Shown: positions 53,424-62,282, counted from the stretch's first letter. The stretch is DNA of 64,000 nucleotides from Paenibacillus sp. FSL A5-0031 (GCF_001956295.1 NZ_MRTD01000002.1:436501-500500), one strand, 5' to 3'. Numbers and translations: made by a program. The notes: generated from the sequence alone by a model not told the origin.

Positions 53424-53489
53424 ATGAAGAAGAGATCGATTAAATCATTATCTGTTGGAATCGGGTATTCTACTGCTGTTTTTTTCTAA
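53424..53489 (+). CDS. 21-residue peptide, possible leader or truncated secretion signal
   Basis: GAAGGAGGGATACTTGATG gives an excellent ribosome site 9 nt before ATG 53424. The 21-codon frame encodes a basic start (MKKRSIKSL) and a short hydrophobic tail ending TAVFF, resembling the beginning of a signal peptide, and stops inside a T8 run. It may be a secreted mini-peptide, or a larger exported protein cut by a slip in the T-run. The flanks 53139-53423 and 53490-53599 hold no other gene. Confidence 0.4.
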   Translation: MKKRSIKSLSVGIGYSTAVFF

Positions 53490-53599
53490 AATTGATTAAG
53501 ACGGGATAGGTCTGTCTTCAATCATAAAAAGATAAAAATACAGTGAAAATAAACTATTCATATTTGTTTATTTTCCATTCATAAGGAGACTTACAAACG

Positions 53600-54001
53600 A
53601 TGAATTTAAATAATCAGGTTGTTCATAGATATAATCCGGAAAATATAGCGAAGCCGGTTGGCAGCTATAGTCATGTAACGAAAATAAGCAGAAATGCGGA
53701 GATGTATGTGTTTTCCGGTCAAATTGGCATTGATCAGAACAACAATATTCCTACCGATTTTAATCAGCAAGTAACCAATACAATGAGTAATATTGTTGAT
53801 ATCCTCTCTTCACAACAATTAACTCCCGATCATGTCATTAAAATCAACATTTGGGCTACGGAAGAAATAGATTGGGATCATTTCTATGCCATTTGGGATA
53901 TAGTGTTTGGCCAAACTCCCCCCTCCATGACGGTTGCTTATATCAAAGGATTAGGTTTGCCCGAATTAAAAATTGAATTAGACGTTTGGGCAGCAGGCTA
54001 G
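53600..54001 (+). CDS. RidA/YjgF-family protein
   Basis: This 133-residue protein has the RidA fold: KPVGSYSHVTKISRN, YVFSGQIGID, NIVDILSSQQLTPDHVIKIN, PPSMTVAYIKGLGLPELKIE. True RidA enzymes deaminate reactive enamines. The key Arg is not seen at the usual position (RPxRTxV motif reads PPSMTVAY), so this one is more likely a RidA-like subfamily member without proven imine deaminase activity. AAGGAGAC lies upstream. Confidence 0.87.
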   Translation: MNLNNQVVHRYNPENIAKPVGSYSHVTKISRNAEMYVFSGQIGIDQNNNIPTDFNQQVTNTMSNIVDILSSQQLTPDHVIKINIWATEEIDWDHFYAIWDIVFGQTPPSMTVAYIKGLGLPELKIELDVWAAG

Positions 54002-54034
54002 AGCCAGACTCTTTGCACATAAATCAAGCTAAAA

Positions 54035-54071
54035 GAGGCTCCGCAGATGACATGATCATCTCGCGGAGCCT
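54035..54071. terminator. Terminator after the RidA-like gene
   Basis: A stem AGGCTCCGC/GCGGAGCCT with an inner AGATGA/TCATCT arm (54035-54049 with 54055-54071) is followed by TCTTTTGTG. Confidence 0.8.
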
Positions 54072-54116
54072 TCTTTTGTGCAATCTAACCCTTAATAACA
54101 CAGAGTTTTCCTTCTA

Positions 54117-54767
54117 TTATTCATACTGCATCGTGACGACGCCAGCAAATTGGGACACGTTTTCTTTTGTAACTTCTAATGTATTCACTTCGGTCGTCCT
54201 ATGTCCAACAGCCTTAATGAACTTATCCGCCTTGGCGAAAACAAATCTTCCTAAAATCCCTAGCGCCTTCGTACTGTAATGCATCGGAATCGCAACGGTC
54301 GCTTGTAATTGATGCACAACTTGAGCAGCTTCCGGTCCATCCAGTGTCATTCTTCCTCCAACAGGAACAATGGCAATATCTACTTTGCCGATTTCCTTTA
54401 TTTGTTGCTCGGTCAATAGATGACCCAGATCTCCGCAATGGCAAATCGTTAGTCCATCCATCTGGAAGCGAAAAACGATATTCGGACCTTTTTTCGCACC
54501 ATTTACCTTGTCGTGAAACGTCTTGAATCCTGTAATGCTCACATCGCCGCGACTGTATTCCTTAGGCTCATTCACCAGCAAATAATCGCCTGATGCGGCA
54601 TTAATTTTATTATGGTCAGTATGATCATGCGTAACAACGACGATATCTGATTCAATGGGTACCGGCATGCGGTAGCCTAGAAATTTATAATAGGGATCGA
54701 TGAGAACCCGCGTCCCTGCCTCCGAAGTCAGTAAAAACGAAGAGTGACCGAACCATTTTATGCGCAT
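54117..54767 (-). CDS. Metallo-beta-lactamase-fold hydrolase
   Basis: This 216-residue protein has the beta-lactamase-fold metal motif VTHDHTDHNKI (HxHxDH) and further likely ligands: His in FKTFHDK, His/Asp in ICHCGDLGHLL and His in IPMHYSTK. It resembles UPF0173/UlaG-type cytoplasmic metallohydrolases (KWFGHSSFLL at the start), whose substrates vary. No signal peptide. Monocistronic; it lies downstream of the MFS pump gene in the same direction, with 69 nt between. Confidence 0.88.
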   Translation of the reverse strand: MRIKWFGHSSFLLTSEAGTRVLIDPYYKFLGYRMPVPIESDIVVVTHDHTDHNKINAASGDYLLVNEPKEYSRGDVSITGFKTFHDKVNGAKKGPNIVFRFQMDGLTICHCGDLGHLLTEQQIKEIGKVDIAIVPVGGRMTLDGPEAAQVVHQLQATVAIPMHYSTKALGILGRFVFAKADKFIKAVGHRTTEVNTLEVTKENVSQFAGVVTMQYE

Positions 54768-54836
54768 ATTAAAAAATCTCCTCTCCTATATCTAACTTAT
54801 TTCGCTGGCTAAACCCGAGAACGATCTCGCACTCGC

Positions 54837-56042
54837 TCACATCGTAAGCTTCTCTTGCCTATTAAGTTTTTTGTATACGTTAAAATAAACCCACACTGCG
54901 TTCAACAGCAACAATGCGCTCGTGATGAGAAATACATATTGAACACCAAACCAAGCTGCTACCTGTCCTCCTAAAATCGAACCTCCGAAGACGCCTAAAT
55001 AGCCGGCCGACATGGCAAAACCGAACACTCTGCCCGTAAGGGGGGCTGGCGTTATTTTCTTAATTAGAACATTAACGGAAGGCGTGAGGCCTGCTGCCGT
55101 TAAACCTAATATAAAGCGAAGGCCCATTAACTGCCAAGGATTACTCACAAAAGCTTGCGGTATAAAAATAATTCCTGCCGCCGCAAGAGCAACGAGCATC
55201 ACCTTATGAACCCCGATTCGATCGGAGAGTTTCCCAAGCTTTGGCGCAGCAATGATGTTGGCCAGACCTGAAGCGGAGAATGTTAATCCGGCTATCAGTG
55301 CAATATGACTGGAATCATGGGATAAATGAGTAATATAGACGGTAATAATGGGCTCCACGGAATATAAGGCCACTGTTAATATGAAGAAGGTAACGAACAT
55401 CGTAATCGTTAAGCTTTTCTCAGGAATGAGCTGCCAGACCGCCTTGAGGGGAAGCACCTTTTTGTCCTCGCGAGTGAATGATTCCTTTACAAATAAGGCT
55501 GTCGTTAGGAATGCGATTAGCAGCAGCCCACTTGTTATAAAAAATACGTTTTGTAAACCAAATCCCTCTTCTATAAAGCCGCCAATTGATGGTCCAAGCA
55601 ATGAGCCACCAATACTTGCTGTTGAAAGTGTGCCTAAAGCGTAGCCGGAATGCTCCTTATCCGTCTGCGTCGCAATTAAGGTTGTACAAGCTGTTGCATA
55701 ACCCGTTATGACACCTTGCAATAATCTTAATCCAATCAGAACGTGCACATTCGTCGCAAAACCCATACAGCCTATAACAATCGCCATCCCAAGGCTTGCG
55801 CGGAGGAGCATCGGCTTTCGTCCAAACTTATCGGCCGCATGACCCCATATAGGTGAGAAAATAGCGGATATGATATAGGTGATACCAAACGCAATTCCAG
55901 AATATTGGGCAATGGAGCCTGTATCATGAACACCAAGCTGCTTGATATAGAGCGGCAATACAGGGGCGAGCATACTCATTCCTACGCCTGATACAAACAT
56001 GCCAAACCAACAGACGATTAAATTTCTTTTCCAAATCGGCAT
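54837..56042 (-). CDS. MFS multidrug efflux transporter
   Basis: This 401-residue, 12-helix transporter has the DHA1 signature GHAADKFGRKPMLL after helix 2, repeated in the second half as KLGKLSDRIGVHKVML. GYLGVFGGSILGGQVAAWFG near the end fits drug efflux proteins of the YfmO/TetA-like group. Divergent from a TetR-type regulator with two matching palindromes in between, so its expression is probably drug-induced through loss of repression. The compound exported is unknown. Confidence 0.9.
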   Translation of the reverse strand: MPIWKRNLIVCWFGMFVSGVGMSMLAPVLPLYIKQLGVHDTGSIAQYSGIAFGITYIISAIFSPIWGHAADKFGRKPMLLRASLGMAIVIGCMGFATNVHVLIGLRLLQGVITGYATACTTLIATQTDKEHSGYALGTLSTASIGGSLLGPSIGGFIEEGFGLQNVFFITSGLLLIAFLTTALFVKESFTREDKKVLPLKAVWQLIPEKSLTITMFVTFFILTVALYSVEPIITVYITHLSHDSSHIALIAGLTFSASGLANIIAAPKLGKLSDRIGVHKVMLVALAAAGIIFIPQAFVSNPWQLMGLRFILGLTAAGLTPSVNVLIKKITPAPLTGRVFGFAMSAGYLGVFGGSILGGQVAAWFGVQYVFLITSALLLLNAVWVYFNVYKKLNRQEKLTM

Positions 56043-56205
56043 GATGTTATGCCTTCTTTCCGCAGAGCCAGCTATAGGCTCCGTTTTTCAACCCTAGGCG
56101 ACAACCCGAGCGTCGACGGTCAGCTCATGCATGTGCAAAAACACGGCATTATTTTGCTGATTGAGCTTAGGTTGTAAGCTCAATTTGAATATGTTAGTAT
56201 TAACC

Positions 56206-56244
56206 GGAGAGTTCTCCACTTGATATTAAACGGAGATGTCTCCG
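56206..56244. promoter_or_regulatory. Twin TetR-type operators
   Basis: Two copies of GGAGA-N2-TCTCC occur (GGAGAGTTCTCC at 56206-56217 and, within CGGAGATGTCTCCG, at 56231-56244), 25-26 bp apart in the divergent MFS/TetR region. Spacing and symmetry fit binding by two repressor dimers. Confidence 0.6.
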
Positions 56245-56290
56245 CTTGTCAAGAGCAGTCTGCAAACCTTACTTAGGAAGTGATGAAGTC

Positions 56291-56899
56291 ATGAATGATA
56301 CCGAGGAAACAAACGGCCGCTCCGAGCGTCGTGATGCTGCAGAAAACCGACAGCGTATACTGGATGCGGCTCTTCGGCTATTCGAGCAAAACGACGTCGA
56401 ACAGGTCAGCATGAATCAAATCGCCACGGAGGCTAAGATCGGGCCGGGAACGCTCTATCGCCGTTATCGCAACAAGGGCGAATTATGCCTGGATTTAATG
56501 AAAGAAAACATCGTTATCCTCTTCGAGAATATTGAAGCGTACTTGAAGCAAAACCGTACAGCCCCGCCAAGCCAACGATTAAAAGGGATTCTCACCTTAT
56601 TCATCCGTTTCAGAGAAAAGAAATCCCAGCTGCTTGCAGGAGTTGAACAATCCACACCAACCAATCGGTATGCATCCCGGACGCAGAGTCCCCTCTACAT
56701 CGAGCTGCATGAACTATTAGTACAGCTGTTTGAGGAAATGGAAACAACCGGGCGCACTCAACCAAGCAGCGTCTTTAAAGCTGATATGCTGTTGATGGCT
56801 TTAAGCAGCGAATCCTATTCCTTCCAAAAAGAAGAGCGCGGCTATACACCCGAAATGTTTTTGGAACAAATCTGGTTAACCTTCAATACACATTCATGA
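56291..56899 (+). CDS. TetR/AcrR-family transcriptional repressor
   Basis: This is a 202-residue protein with an N-terminal HTH (NRQRILDAALRLFEQNDVEQ, MNQIATEAKIGPGTLYRRYR, NKGELCLDLMKEN) and an alpha-helical ligand domain. ATG 56291 is chosen because AGGAAG lies about 12 nt upstream and it gives the usual short pre-HTH arm; the frame is open to 56246 but would cross the operator region. Likely controls the divergent MFS pump through the twin palindromes. Confidence 0.92.
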   Translation: MNDTEETNGRSERRDAAENRQRILDAALRLFEQNDVEQVSMNQIATEAKIGPGTLYRRYRNKGELCLDLMKENIVILFENIEAYLKQNRTAPPSQRLKGILTLFIRFREKKSQLLAGVEQSTPTNRYASRTQSPLYIELHELLVQLFEEMETTGRTQPSSVFKADMLLMALSSESYSFQKEERGYTPEMFLEQIWLTFNTHS

Positions 56900-56937
56900 G
56901 GATGCCGATCGTATATAGTTTCCTAAAATACAGCAAA

Positions 56938-56984
56938 AAAACGGCAACCCTAGACGAGTAAATACCGTCGTAGGTTGCCGTTTT
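56938..56984. terminator. Terminator between TetR and unknown-protein genes
   Basis: A 12-bp stem (56938-56949 with 56973-56984) with partial extension (GACG/CGTC) is flanked by A and T runs, and is shared by convergent genes. Confidence 0.82.
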
Positions 56985-56986
56985 CA

Positions 56987-57931
56987 TTACCCGATAATGT
57001 ATCGGAAGTTTTCCACTGCTTCAAGGTTAGCTGTGGTGAGCCGGTTAATATGATTATAAAAGCTGTACGGGAATTTAAATGTGTGACCAAAATCCCAATC
57101 CGTATGTTGAAAGCTTTGCAGCCAGTATTCTTCCTCAACAGGCAGCCAATCTGATCGACATGCCAGTGGTAGAGGCCAACGCTCTACTGAAGAGAACAAT
57201 TTTGGCGGCTGCTCCGGATTTATGTGATGACTGGTACGAAGAACTTTAACCAGCTTTTGAATAGAGGGAATGCCTTTCAGAAAATATTCGACATGACCGA
57301 GCTCATGCAAAATCGTTAATGCTTGCGAAAAAGTAAGCATATGTCCAATTAGATCATGATGAGCCTCTGATCTGTAAATGGTTTGAAAAGACGAAAGTTC
57401 ATTTATGATAAATTCGGATAGCTGCTCAGCATTTTGAATAGCAGGAAAGCGATCACTCTCTGCCACTTCCAGCCGCTTCACGTCCGATGCCGAATACCCT
57501 AGCCATGACCTTCCGGGAATGGTTTTATTAAAAGATGCAATCAAGCTTGTAATGCCTTCAATATCATCCGCATGTCCCCAACCGTCAAGTTCTCTGATCG
57601 CCATCAAACTGATAGCTGCATAGATAACATTGTGTCCGACCCAGTGGAGCCCATCCATTGTAGGCAATAGAGCAGCCAGAATTTGTTTTTCGGCTGTTTC
57701 GGCATCCAGCTCTCCTCCGCTGCGAGCGATATGCTCGTATGCTCGACTGCGAAGCATTACGTCTGATTCTGCTGCTATTCGAGCTGACGTCTCGGCTGGC
57801 ATCAGGTTTTCTTTCACGAAAAAATAGCTTGCGATAGCTGCCGCCCCGAAATGCGCCTCCCATATATCACCCGTTCGACCCTTGCACTGCGATATGATCG
57901 ATAGGCCTCTTTCTAGGATGCGATTGTCCAT
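56987..57931 (-). CDS. Unknown alpha-helical protein
   Basis: This 314-residue soluble protein was not recognised. It is mainly helical by composition, with His-rich conserved-looking stretches (DIWEAHFGAAAIASYFFVKE, DGLHWVGHNVIYAAISLMAI, SEAHHDLIGHMLTFSQALTI, LHELGHVEYFLKG). LHELGHVEYF resembles a HExxH-like site but reads HELGH, so a zinc role is possible but unproven. A good GGGGAG precedes the ATG. It follows the sigma-DUF1835 gene by 45 nt in the same direction and may be co-transcribed. Confidence 0.7.
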   Translation of the reverse strand: MDNRILERGLSIISQCKGRTGDIWEAHFGAAAIASYFFVKENLMPAETSARIAAESDVMLRSRAYEHIARSGGELDAETAEKQILAALLPTMDGLHWVGHNVIYAAISLMAIRELDGWGHADDIEGITSLIASFNKTIPGRSWLGYSASDVKRLEVAESDRFPAIQNAEQLSEFIINELSSFQTIYRSEAHHDLIGHMLTFSQALTILHELGHVEYFLKGIPSIQKLVKVLRTSHHINPEQPPKLFSSVERWPLPLACRSDWLPVEEEYWLQSFQHTDWDFGHTFKFPYSFYNHINRLTTANLEAVENFRYIIG

Positions 57932-57976
57932 CTCCCCACCCCACCTTTAAGCATAAACTTTATCTTTTAAATAAGG

Positions 57977-59551
57977 TCACGTTTCTGCGCCTATCTCAAT
58001 GATCTTTTGTTCGATTGTATTCCAGCGCCACCGCGGAAAATATCCCTGCAAATGCACTCCGCCGTACCACTCATCTATTCCTTTATTCGCGATCCAGTCC
58101 TCTTTTCCATCCAACACCCTTTTTCCGAATTCGGTTAACGTAACGATACAATCGCGGAATGATAGCGATGAATCAAGATAAGACGGGATTGTCTGTAATC
58201 CGCCGATTTGTATTAACGGATACGGATCTCGAGACATTTCCTTTAAAATATGCCAGTATTGCAGATCACCCATACCCAAGGCGTTGAGTTTGTTTCCAAC
58301 ATGCTGAAATAATTCATACGGACCGTTTATTCCATCCTTGATCATCGCAAGCGTTGTCTGCTCTACAATACCAAGACCATTTTGTATAGATGGGAACCGC
58401 GATAAATGAAATTGAAATGCTTCTTGCGCAAACGGCAGCACGGACGTATCTTGAATTAACAATTGCTGCAGCTGCTGTGGATTCTGTGACGTATAGGCTT
58501 GCCAAAACGTTCTGCCTAAGTCCAGCTCTTCTGCCCCAATCGATTTCCAAGTCCCCGATAACGTCTCCATTTGCTCCCGAGAAAGCTGTCCCAACCCGCG
58601 AAACAGTTCAATTCCCGGATATTGCCCGATGCACAATAAGCTCAGCTTTGTTTTCTGCAAAGACTGCCCTGAGAACCAATGGAGCAAATGGCACAGCATC
58701 GTCTGATCGAACAAATCATGCTCAAACCAAAGCACAATCTCCTCATATTTATGAAAATCAGCCAACACTTTCTCCTGCGCTTCACTGCCCTGAACAAACT
58801 CAGAGCGAGGGATACCCATTGTTTGTTCCAAATATTGTGATCGTCTAGAACGATTGTCTAATGCAGCAGAATCTAAAAACACAGGACCTTGAGGGTAAAC
58901 TTCCCGCCATACTAAAATCTCGCCCTGCACGATGCCTTGCCTCAGCTTCTCTGCTACTGAATCTCCATTTACAATATGAAGCACACCTTTTCCTCCTACA
59001 TACAAATGATTATATACGGAGACCAAATCGGCTACTGGCAGAGCACCCTTCAATTTTCGACGAGCATCAAAGAGCCGCTTCTTTAATATCGGAACCGAAG
59101 TGCCCACAAAGCTTGAAATTTCTTGAAGAGAATACCCTTGAATATAAAACAATTGAACCGCAATTCTCATATTCGGTGTTAATAAAGCTATAGAATCATG
59201 AACGGTCTGCTGCAGCTCTCTTTTCTCAATAATATCGGAGACACTAACTTGAGCCTCTGCCGATTGTGCAGCTTCCTCGTAAGGCACCATGGGATGATGC
59301 TTTCTACGTGTAATACGATAGCATTGCCGTATCACAATAGCTTTGAACCATCCCGGAAATGCTTCTCCTACTCGCAGTTTATTTAAATGCAGAAAGGCTT
59401 CAGTGAATGCTTCTTGTACTGCATCTTCCGCTAGTTGAAAATCGTGCAGCTTCTCGTACGCAACCGCATTCGCCATTGCTGTATAGTGCCGGACAATAGT
59501 TTCAAAAGCTTGCCGATCCCCTTGTTTTGCGTCTTCGATATACTGAAGCAT
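57977..59551 (-). CDS. ECF sigma factor fused to a DUF1835 domain
   Basis: This 524-residue protein has residues 1-180 as a group-4 sigma factor (region 2: FETIVRHYTAMANAVAYEKL, AEDAVQEAFTEAFLHLNKLR, FPGWFKAIVIRQCYR; region 4: LLTPNMRIAVQLFYIQGYSL, EISSFVGTSVPILKKRLF). From residue 190 a DUF1835 domain begins (LHIVNGDSVAEKLRQGIVQG, EILVWREVYPQGPVF), followed by a companion C-terminal region ending GVHLQGYFPRWRWN. DUF1835 proteins usually stand alone and lack a known reaction. ATG 59551 follows AGGAGCGGG. No anti-sigma gene is adjacent; the C-terminal part may control the sigma part in cis. Confidence 0.87.
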   Translation of the reverse strand: MLQYIEDAKQGDRQAFETIVRHYTAMANAVAYEKLHDFQLAEDAVQEAFTEAFLHLNKLRVGEAFPGWFKAIVIRQCYRITRRKHHPMVPYEEAAQSAEAQVSVSDIIEKRELQQTVHDSIALLTPNMRIAVQLFYIQGYSLQEISSFVGTSVPILKKRLFDARRKLKGALPVADLVSVYNHLYVGGKGVLHIVNGDSVAEKLRQGIVQGEILVWREVYPQGPVFLDSAALDNRSRRSQYLEQTMGIPRSEFVQGSEAQEKVLADFHKYEEIVLWFEHDLFDQTMLCHLLHWFSGQSLQKTKLSLLCIGQYPGIELFRGLGQLSREQMETLSGTWKSIGAEELDLGRTFWQAYTSQNPQQLQQLLIQDTSVLPFAQEAFQFHLSRFPSIQNGLGIVEQTTLAMIKDGINGPYELFQHVGNKLNALGMGDLQYWHILKEMSRDPYPLIQIGGLQTIPSYLDSSLSFRDCIVTLTEFGKRVLDGKEDWIANKGIDEWYGGVHLQGYFPRWRWNTIEQKIIEIGAET

Positions 59552-59646
59552 GCTCCCGCTCCTTTCTTCCGTATGATATAGAAGTGCCAACGGATTTCTC
59601 AAAGGTTACGGGTTTTGGTTTTTGCACTGCAAATCACAGCAGCCCC

Positions 59647-62061
59647 TTATTGCTCCAAATCATACAAGGAACGATCCACGGCTTGAATATAAGATGTCCA
59701 ATCTCCTGTCGTGTAGAGGATAAGCTGGTGCATCGCACGTGTACATGCCGTATAGAAAAGCTTGCGTTCGCTTTCCCGATGATAGGTCTGCGAAGAAGCA
59801 TCGTAGATCAATACGGCATCGAATTCCACTCCCTTGGCAAGATACGCAGGAATGACATGCACTCCATTCTCGAAGGTAGGCGTCTTCTTCGTAATGAGCC
59901 GAAGCGCCTGACAGCCCACGTCTGTCAACGCTTCGTAGGCATCACAGCTCTCGGTCGCTGTCTTTGTAATGACGGCGATAGATTCGAAGCCTTCAGCTTG
60001 AAGGGCAGCAAGATCTGCCGCGATTCTGTCCACTCGTTTCTCACTGCTATCCGTCATACAGAGAAGCGGCTTCTTGCCTCCTCTTTCGAAGGGCACGATC
60101 GCCTCCCCGTATGGCAGCAACAATCTCGTGAATTCCACAATTTCACGGGTGGAGCGATAGCTTCGAACTAGAAAGAAGCGTTTCGTTTCTGTTTCGCCAT
60201 AAAGCCTTATAAGCGGCGAATCCATCTCGTGCAAGTTCGTCGCCTGCGTAAAGATCGCCTGGCCGAAATCACCGAGTACCGTCATTTGAGCACGGGGAAA
60301 CAGCTTTTTGAGAAATTCATACTGAAACATCGAGTAATCCTGGCCCTCATCAACAAATACATGCCGAACCTCCGTATTGGTCCGAATACCCTCAATGAGT
60401 TCTTTTAAATACAAGTATGGTGTCGCATCCTCATAAAACAATTCGAGCTTGCTCAGCTTCTCTTTCGTTTGCTTGCATATTTCTGTCCAATCACTAGGCA
60501 CTACGGTTTCATTCGTCATTTCCTGATAGGCGTTACGATCACTGAACAATTGATCATAAATACCAACCATATCTATAAATAACAACCGTCTCACACTTTG
60601 CCTCAGCGGTTTAAAGTTTTCTTTTACAACCATTCGGCGCAGCAGCTCTTCCTCCTGCTGGGCAAAATCAAATACATCGTCCTCTTGCTGGTGCTTATTG
60701 TTCATGATGTTATAGGCTTCGACATATTGCTCTGCAAACTCGAAGATCCCTTTATCTTTACGCAAAAACTGATAGGCAGCCGCATATTGATCATTATCGA
60801 GGTAGTTGAGTTCCTCCTCCACCCAGCTTTCGTCCCGCTCCTTACGCTCCAGCATGGCCAGCTCACGCAGTATCCACTCCTGCAGTAAAACGACACGATT
60901 GACCAAGCGGATGGAGGGGTCGTAGCTGTAAAATTGCGATTTCATTTGATCCGCGGTAATTAATTCACGATCTCGGAACTGAATCGCCTGAAATCGCATG
61001 CCTTTCTGGCCCAGCCATAAAGCATAGTTTCGGAGAGCTTGAAGGAAAACTTCCGACGACTTATATTGAATCCCCTTCATCCTCGCCTCGTATCCCGGAT
61101 CGGATTCTTCCGTCAGCACATATTCGAGCTGATCGAACGGGTCCTCCAGACGAAATGTCCGTCCAAGCCAATATTCCAGATATTCCTGAAAGGTCGTCTG
61201 CTGCATATTTTCCTCGCCAAGCTCGGGAAGAACGGTGGAGACATAGCTGTTAAACATCGGATTGGGCGAGAAAAGCACGATTTGGTCCGCTTTCAGCCTC
61301 TCGCGGTGTTTGTACAGCAAGTACGCCACACGCTGCAGTGCCGCAGAGGTTTTCCCGCTGCCCGCGGCTCCTTGCACAATGAGCATTCGGCTATTATCAT
61401 TGCGAATGATCTCATTTTGCTCCTTTTGAATAGTTGCAACGATACTTTTCATCTGTGCATCTGCGCCTTTGCCAAGCACCTGCTGAAGCAGTTCGTCGCC
61501 TATAGTTAAGCTCGAGTCGAACAAATTCTGAATCTGCCCGCCCCGAATCTGGTATTGCCTCTTCAGTTCCATTTTCCCAGCGACATGCCCACCTGGTGTT
61601 TCAAAGGCGACCAACCCTGGCGAATAGTCATAGTATACACTCGCTATAGGTGTACGCCAGTCATACACTAGGAAGCTCATACCATCTGCATCGACGAAGG
61701 ACGATACGCCGATATAAACTTGCTCCTTGGATTCAAGACCATCCTCATGAAAGTCGATACGCCCAAAATAGGGAGAAGGCAGCAAGCGGTTCATACTCTT
61801 CCACTGCCTCTTCAGCTGCGCGTGGCTTCGTTCCCGTTCGGACAAAACCGCAGACTGCTGCTTAATCGTTAAGAAGGTCTCTTCAAAATCTTCGTCTGTA
61901 CTCGTATCGACCGTAACCTCTTCCCAAAATCGTTTGCGGATGTCCGCCGCCTGATCGCGAAGCTGATCCACTTCAGGCTCTAGCTCAGCGATACTTGCTT
62001 GCAGCTGTTTCGTAACCATATCCAACCGTTCCTGCTCTTGCTGCCAATCTTTTGCATTCAT
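59647..62061 (-). CDS. helD: RNA polymerase recycling helicase-like ATPase HelD
   Basis: This 804-residue UvrD/Rep-type superfamily-1 ATPase releases stalled RNA polymerase. An N-terminal coiled-coil arm (about 1-95) inserts into the polymerase channel in known structures. A HelD-specific region follows (YFGRIDF, VYDWRTPIASVYYDY), then Walker A at about 231-238 (GAAGSGKTS), Walker B with VFVDEGQDYSMFQYEF, and C-terminal helicase motifs (RSYRSTREIVEFTRLLLPYG, VEFDAVLIYDASSQTY, YTACTRAMHQLILY). ATG 62061 is picked with AGGAGG only 3 nt upstream; ATG 62064 or a longer form is possible. Confidence 0.9.
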   Translation of the reverse strand: MNAKDWQQEQERLDMVTKQLQASIAELEPEVDQLRDQAADIRKRFWEEVTVDTSTDEDFEETFLTIKQQSAVLSERERSHAQLKRQWKSMNRLLPSPYFGRIDFHEDGLESKEQVYIGVSSFVDADGMSFLVYDWRTPIASVYYDYSPGLVAFETPGGHVAGKMELKRQYQIRGGQIQNLFDSSLTIGDELLQQVLGKGADAQMKSIVATIQKEQNEIIRNDNSRMLIVQGAAGSGKTSAALQRVAYLLYKHRERLKADQIVLFSPNPMFNSYVSTVLPELGEENMQQTTFQEYLEYWLGRTFRLEDPFDQLEYVLTEESDPGYEARMKGIQYKSSEVFLQALRNYALWLGQKGMRFQAIQFRDRELITADQMKSQFYSYDPSIRLVNRVVLLQEWILRELAMLERKERDESWVEEELNYLDNDQYAAAYQFLRKDKGIFEFAEQYVEAYNIMNNKHQQEDDVFDFAQQEEELLRRMVVKENFKPLRQSVRRLLFIDMVGIYDQLFSDRNAYQEMTNETVVPSDWTEICKQTKEKLSKLELFYEDATPYLYLKELIEGIRTNTEVRHVFVDEGQDYSMFQYEFLKKLFPRAQMTVLGDFGQAIFTQATNLHEMDSPLIRLYGETETKRFFLVRSYRSTREIVEFTRLLLPYGEAIVPFERGGKKPLLCMTDSSEKRVDRIAADLAALQAEGFESIAVITKTATESCDAYEALTDVGCQALRLITKKTPTFENGVHVIPAYLAKGVEFDAVLIYDASSQTYHRESERKLFYTACTRAMHQLILYTTGDWTSYIQAVDRSLYDLEQ

Positions 62062-62114
62062 CATCCTCCTGAACACGCTCCTTATTCGTTTGGTCTGGAG
62101 AAGAAAAAGAACAT

Positions 62115-62142
62115 TTGACAAACTGTAAATCCATGTGATAAG
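62115..62142 (+). promoter_or_regulatory. Strong promoter-like sequence divergent from helD
   Basis: TTGACA (62115-62120), 16 nt, then TGT-GATAAG with an extended -10 (62134-62142), points away from helD. It could drive a short transcript to the terminator at 62254-62274. Confidence 0.4.
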
Positions 62143-62149
62143 ATAAGAG

Positions 62150-62282
62150 TGTAGATAAGATGTAATAAATCTGCGAACTTTGTATAAAATGATCAGTGGT
62201 TCATTAATATTAACATAGTCCTTCTTTGTGCGCAATTTATTTTATATAGTTGGCCCCGGCAGCGTCTGCCGGGGTCTTTTTA
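62150..62282 (+). ncRNA. Candidate small RNA divergent from helD
   Basis: Between the plus-strand promoter-like sequence (62115-62142) and a perfect GC-rich terminator (62254-62282) lie about 130 nt with no open frame longer than nine codons. The layout suggests a small RNA, or a 5' regulatory transcript antisense to the helD leader. No RNA family is recognised. Confidence 0.35.
62254..62282 (+). terminator. Orphan plus-strand terminator
   Basis: CCCCGGCAG (62254-62262) and CTGCCGGGG (62266-62274) form a 9-bp perfect stem followed by TCTTTTTAA. No plus-strand gene precedes it. The rest up to 62540 is AT-rich with no gene. Confidence 0.75.

Noticed and set aside
56160..56184. Palindrome TTGAGCTTA-N5-TAAGCTCAA as a further regulator site
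   Set aside because: A perfect 9-bp repeat, but without relation to the twin operators or a T-tract; could be chance in an AT-rich stretch, so not listed as a site.
59527..60171. 214-codon plus-strand frame covering the start of the sigma-DUF1835 gene and the end of helD
   Set aside because: Antisense to two real genes, with no ribosome site and a composition unlike the neighbouring proteins.
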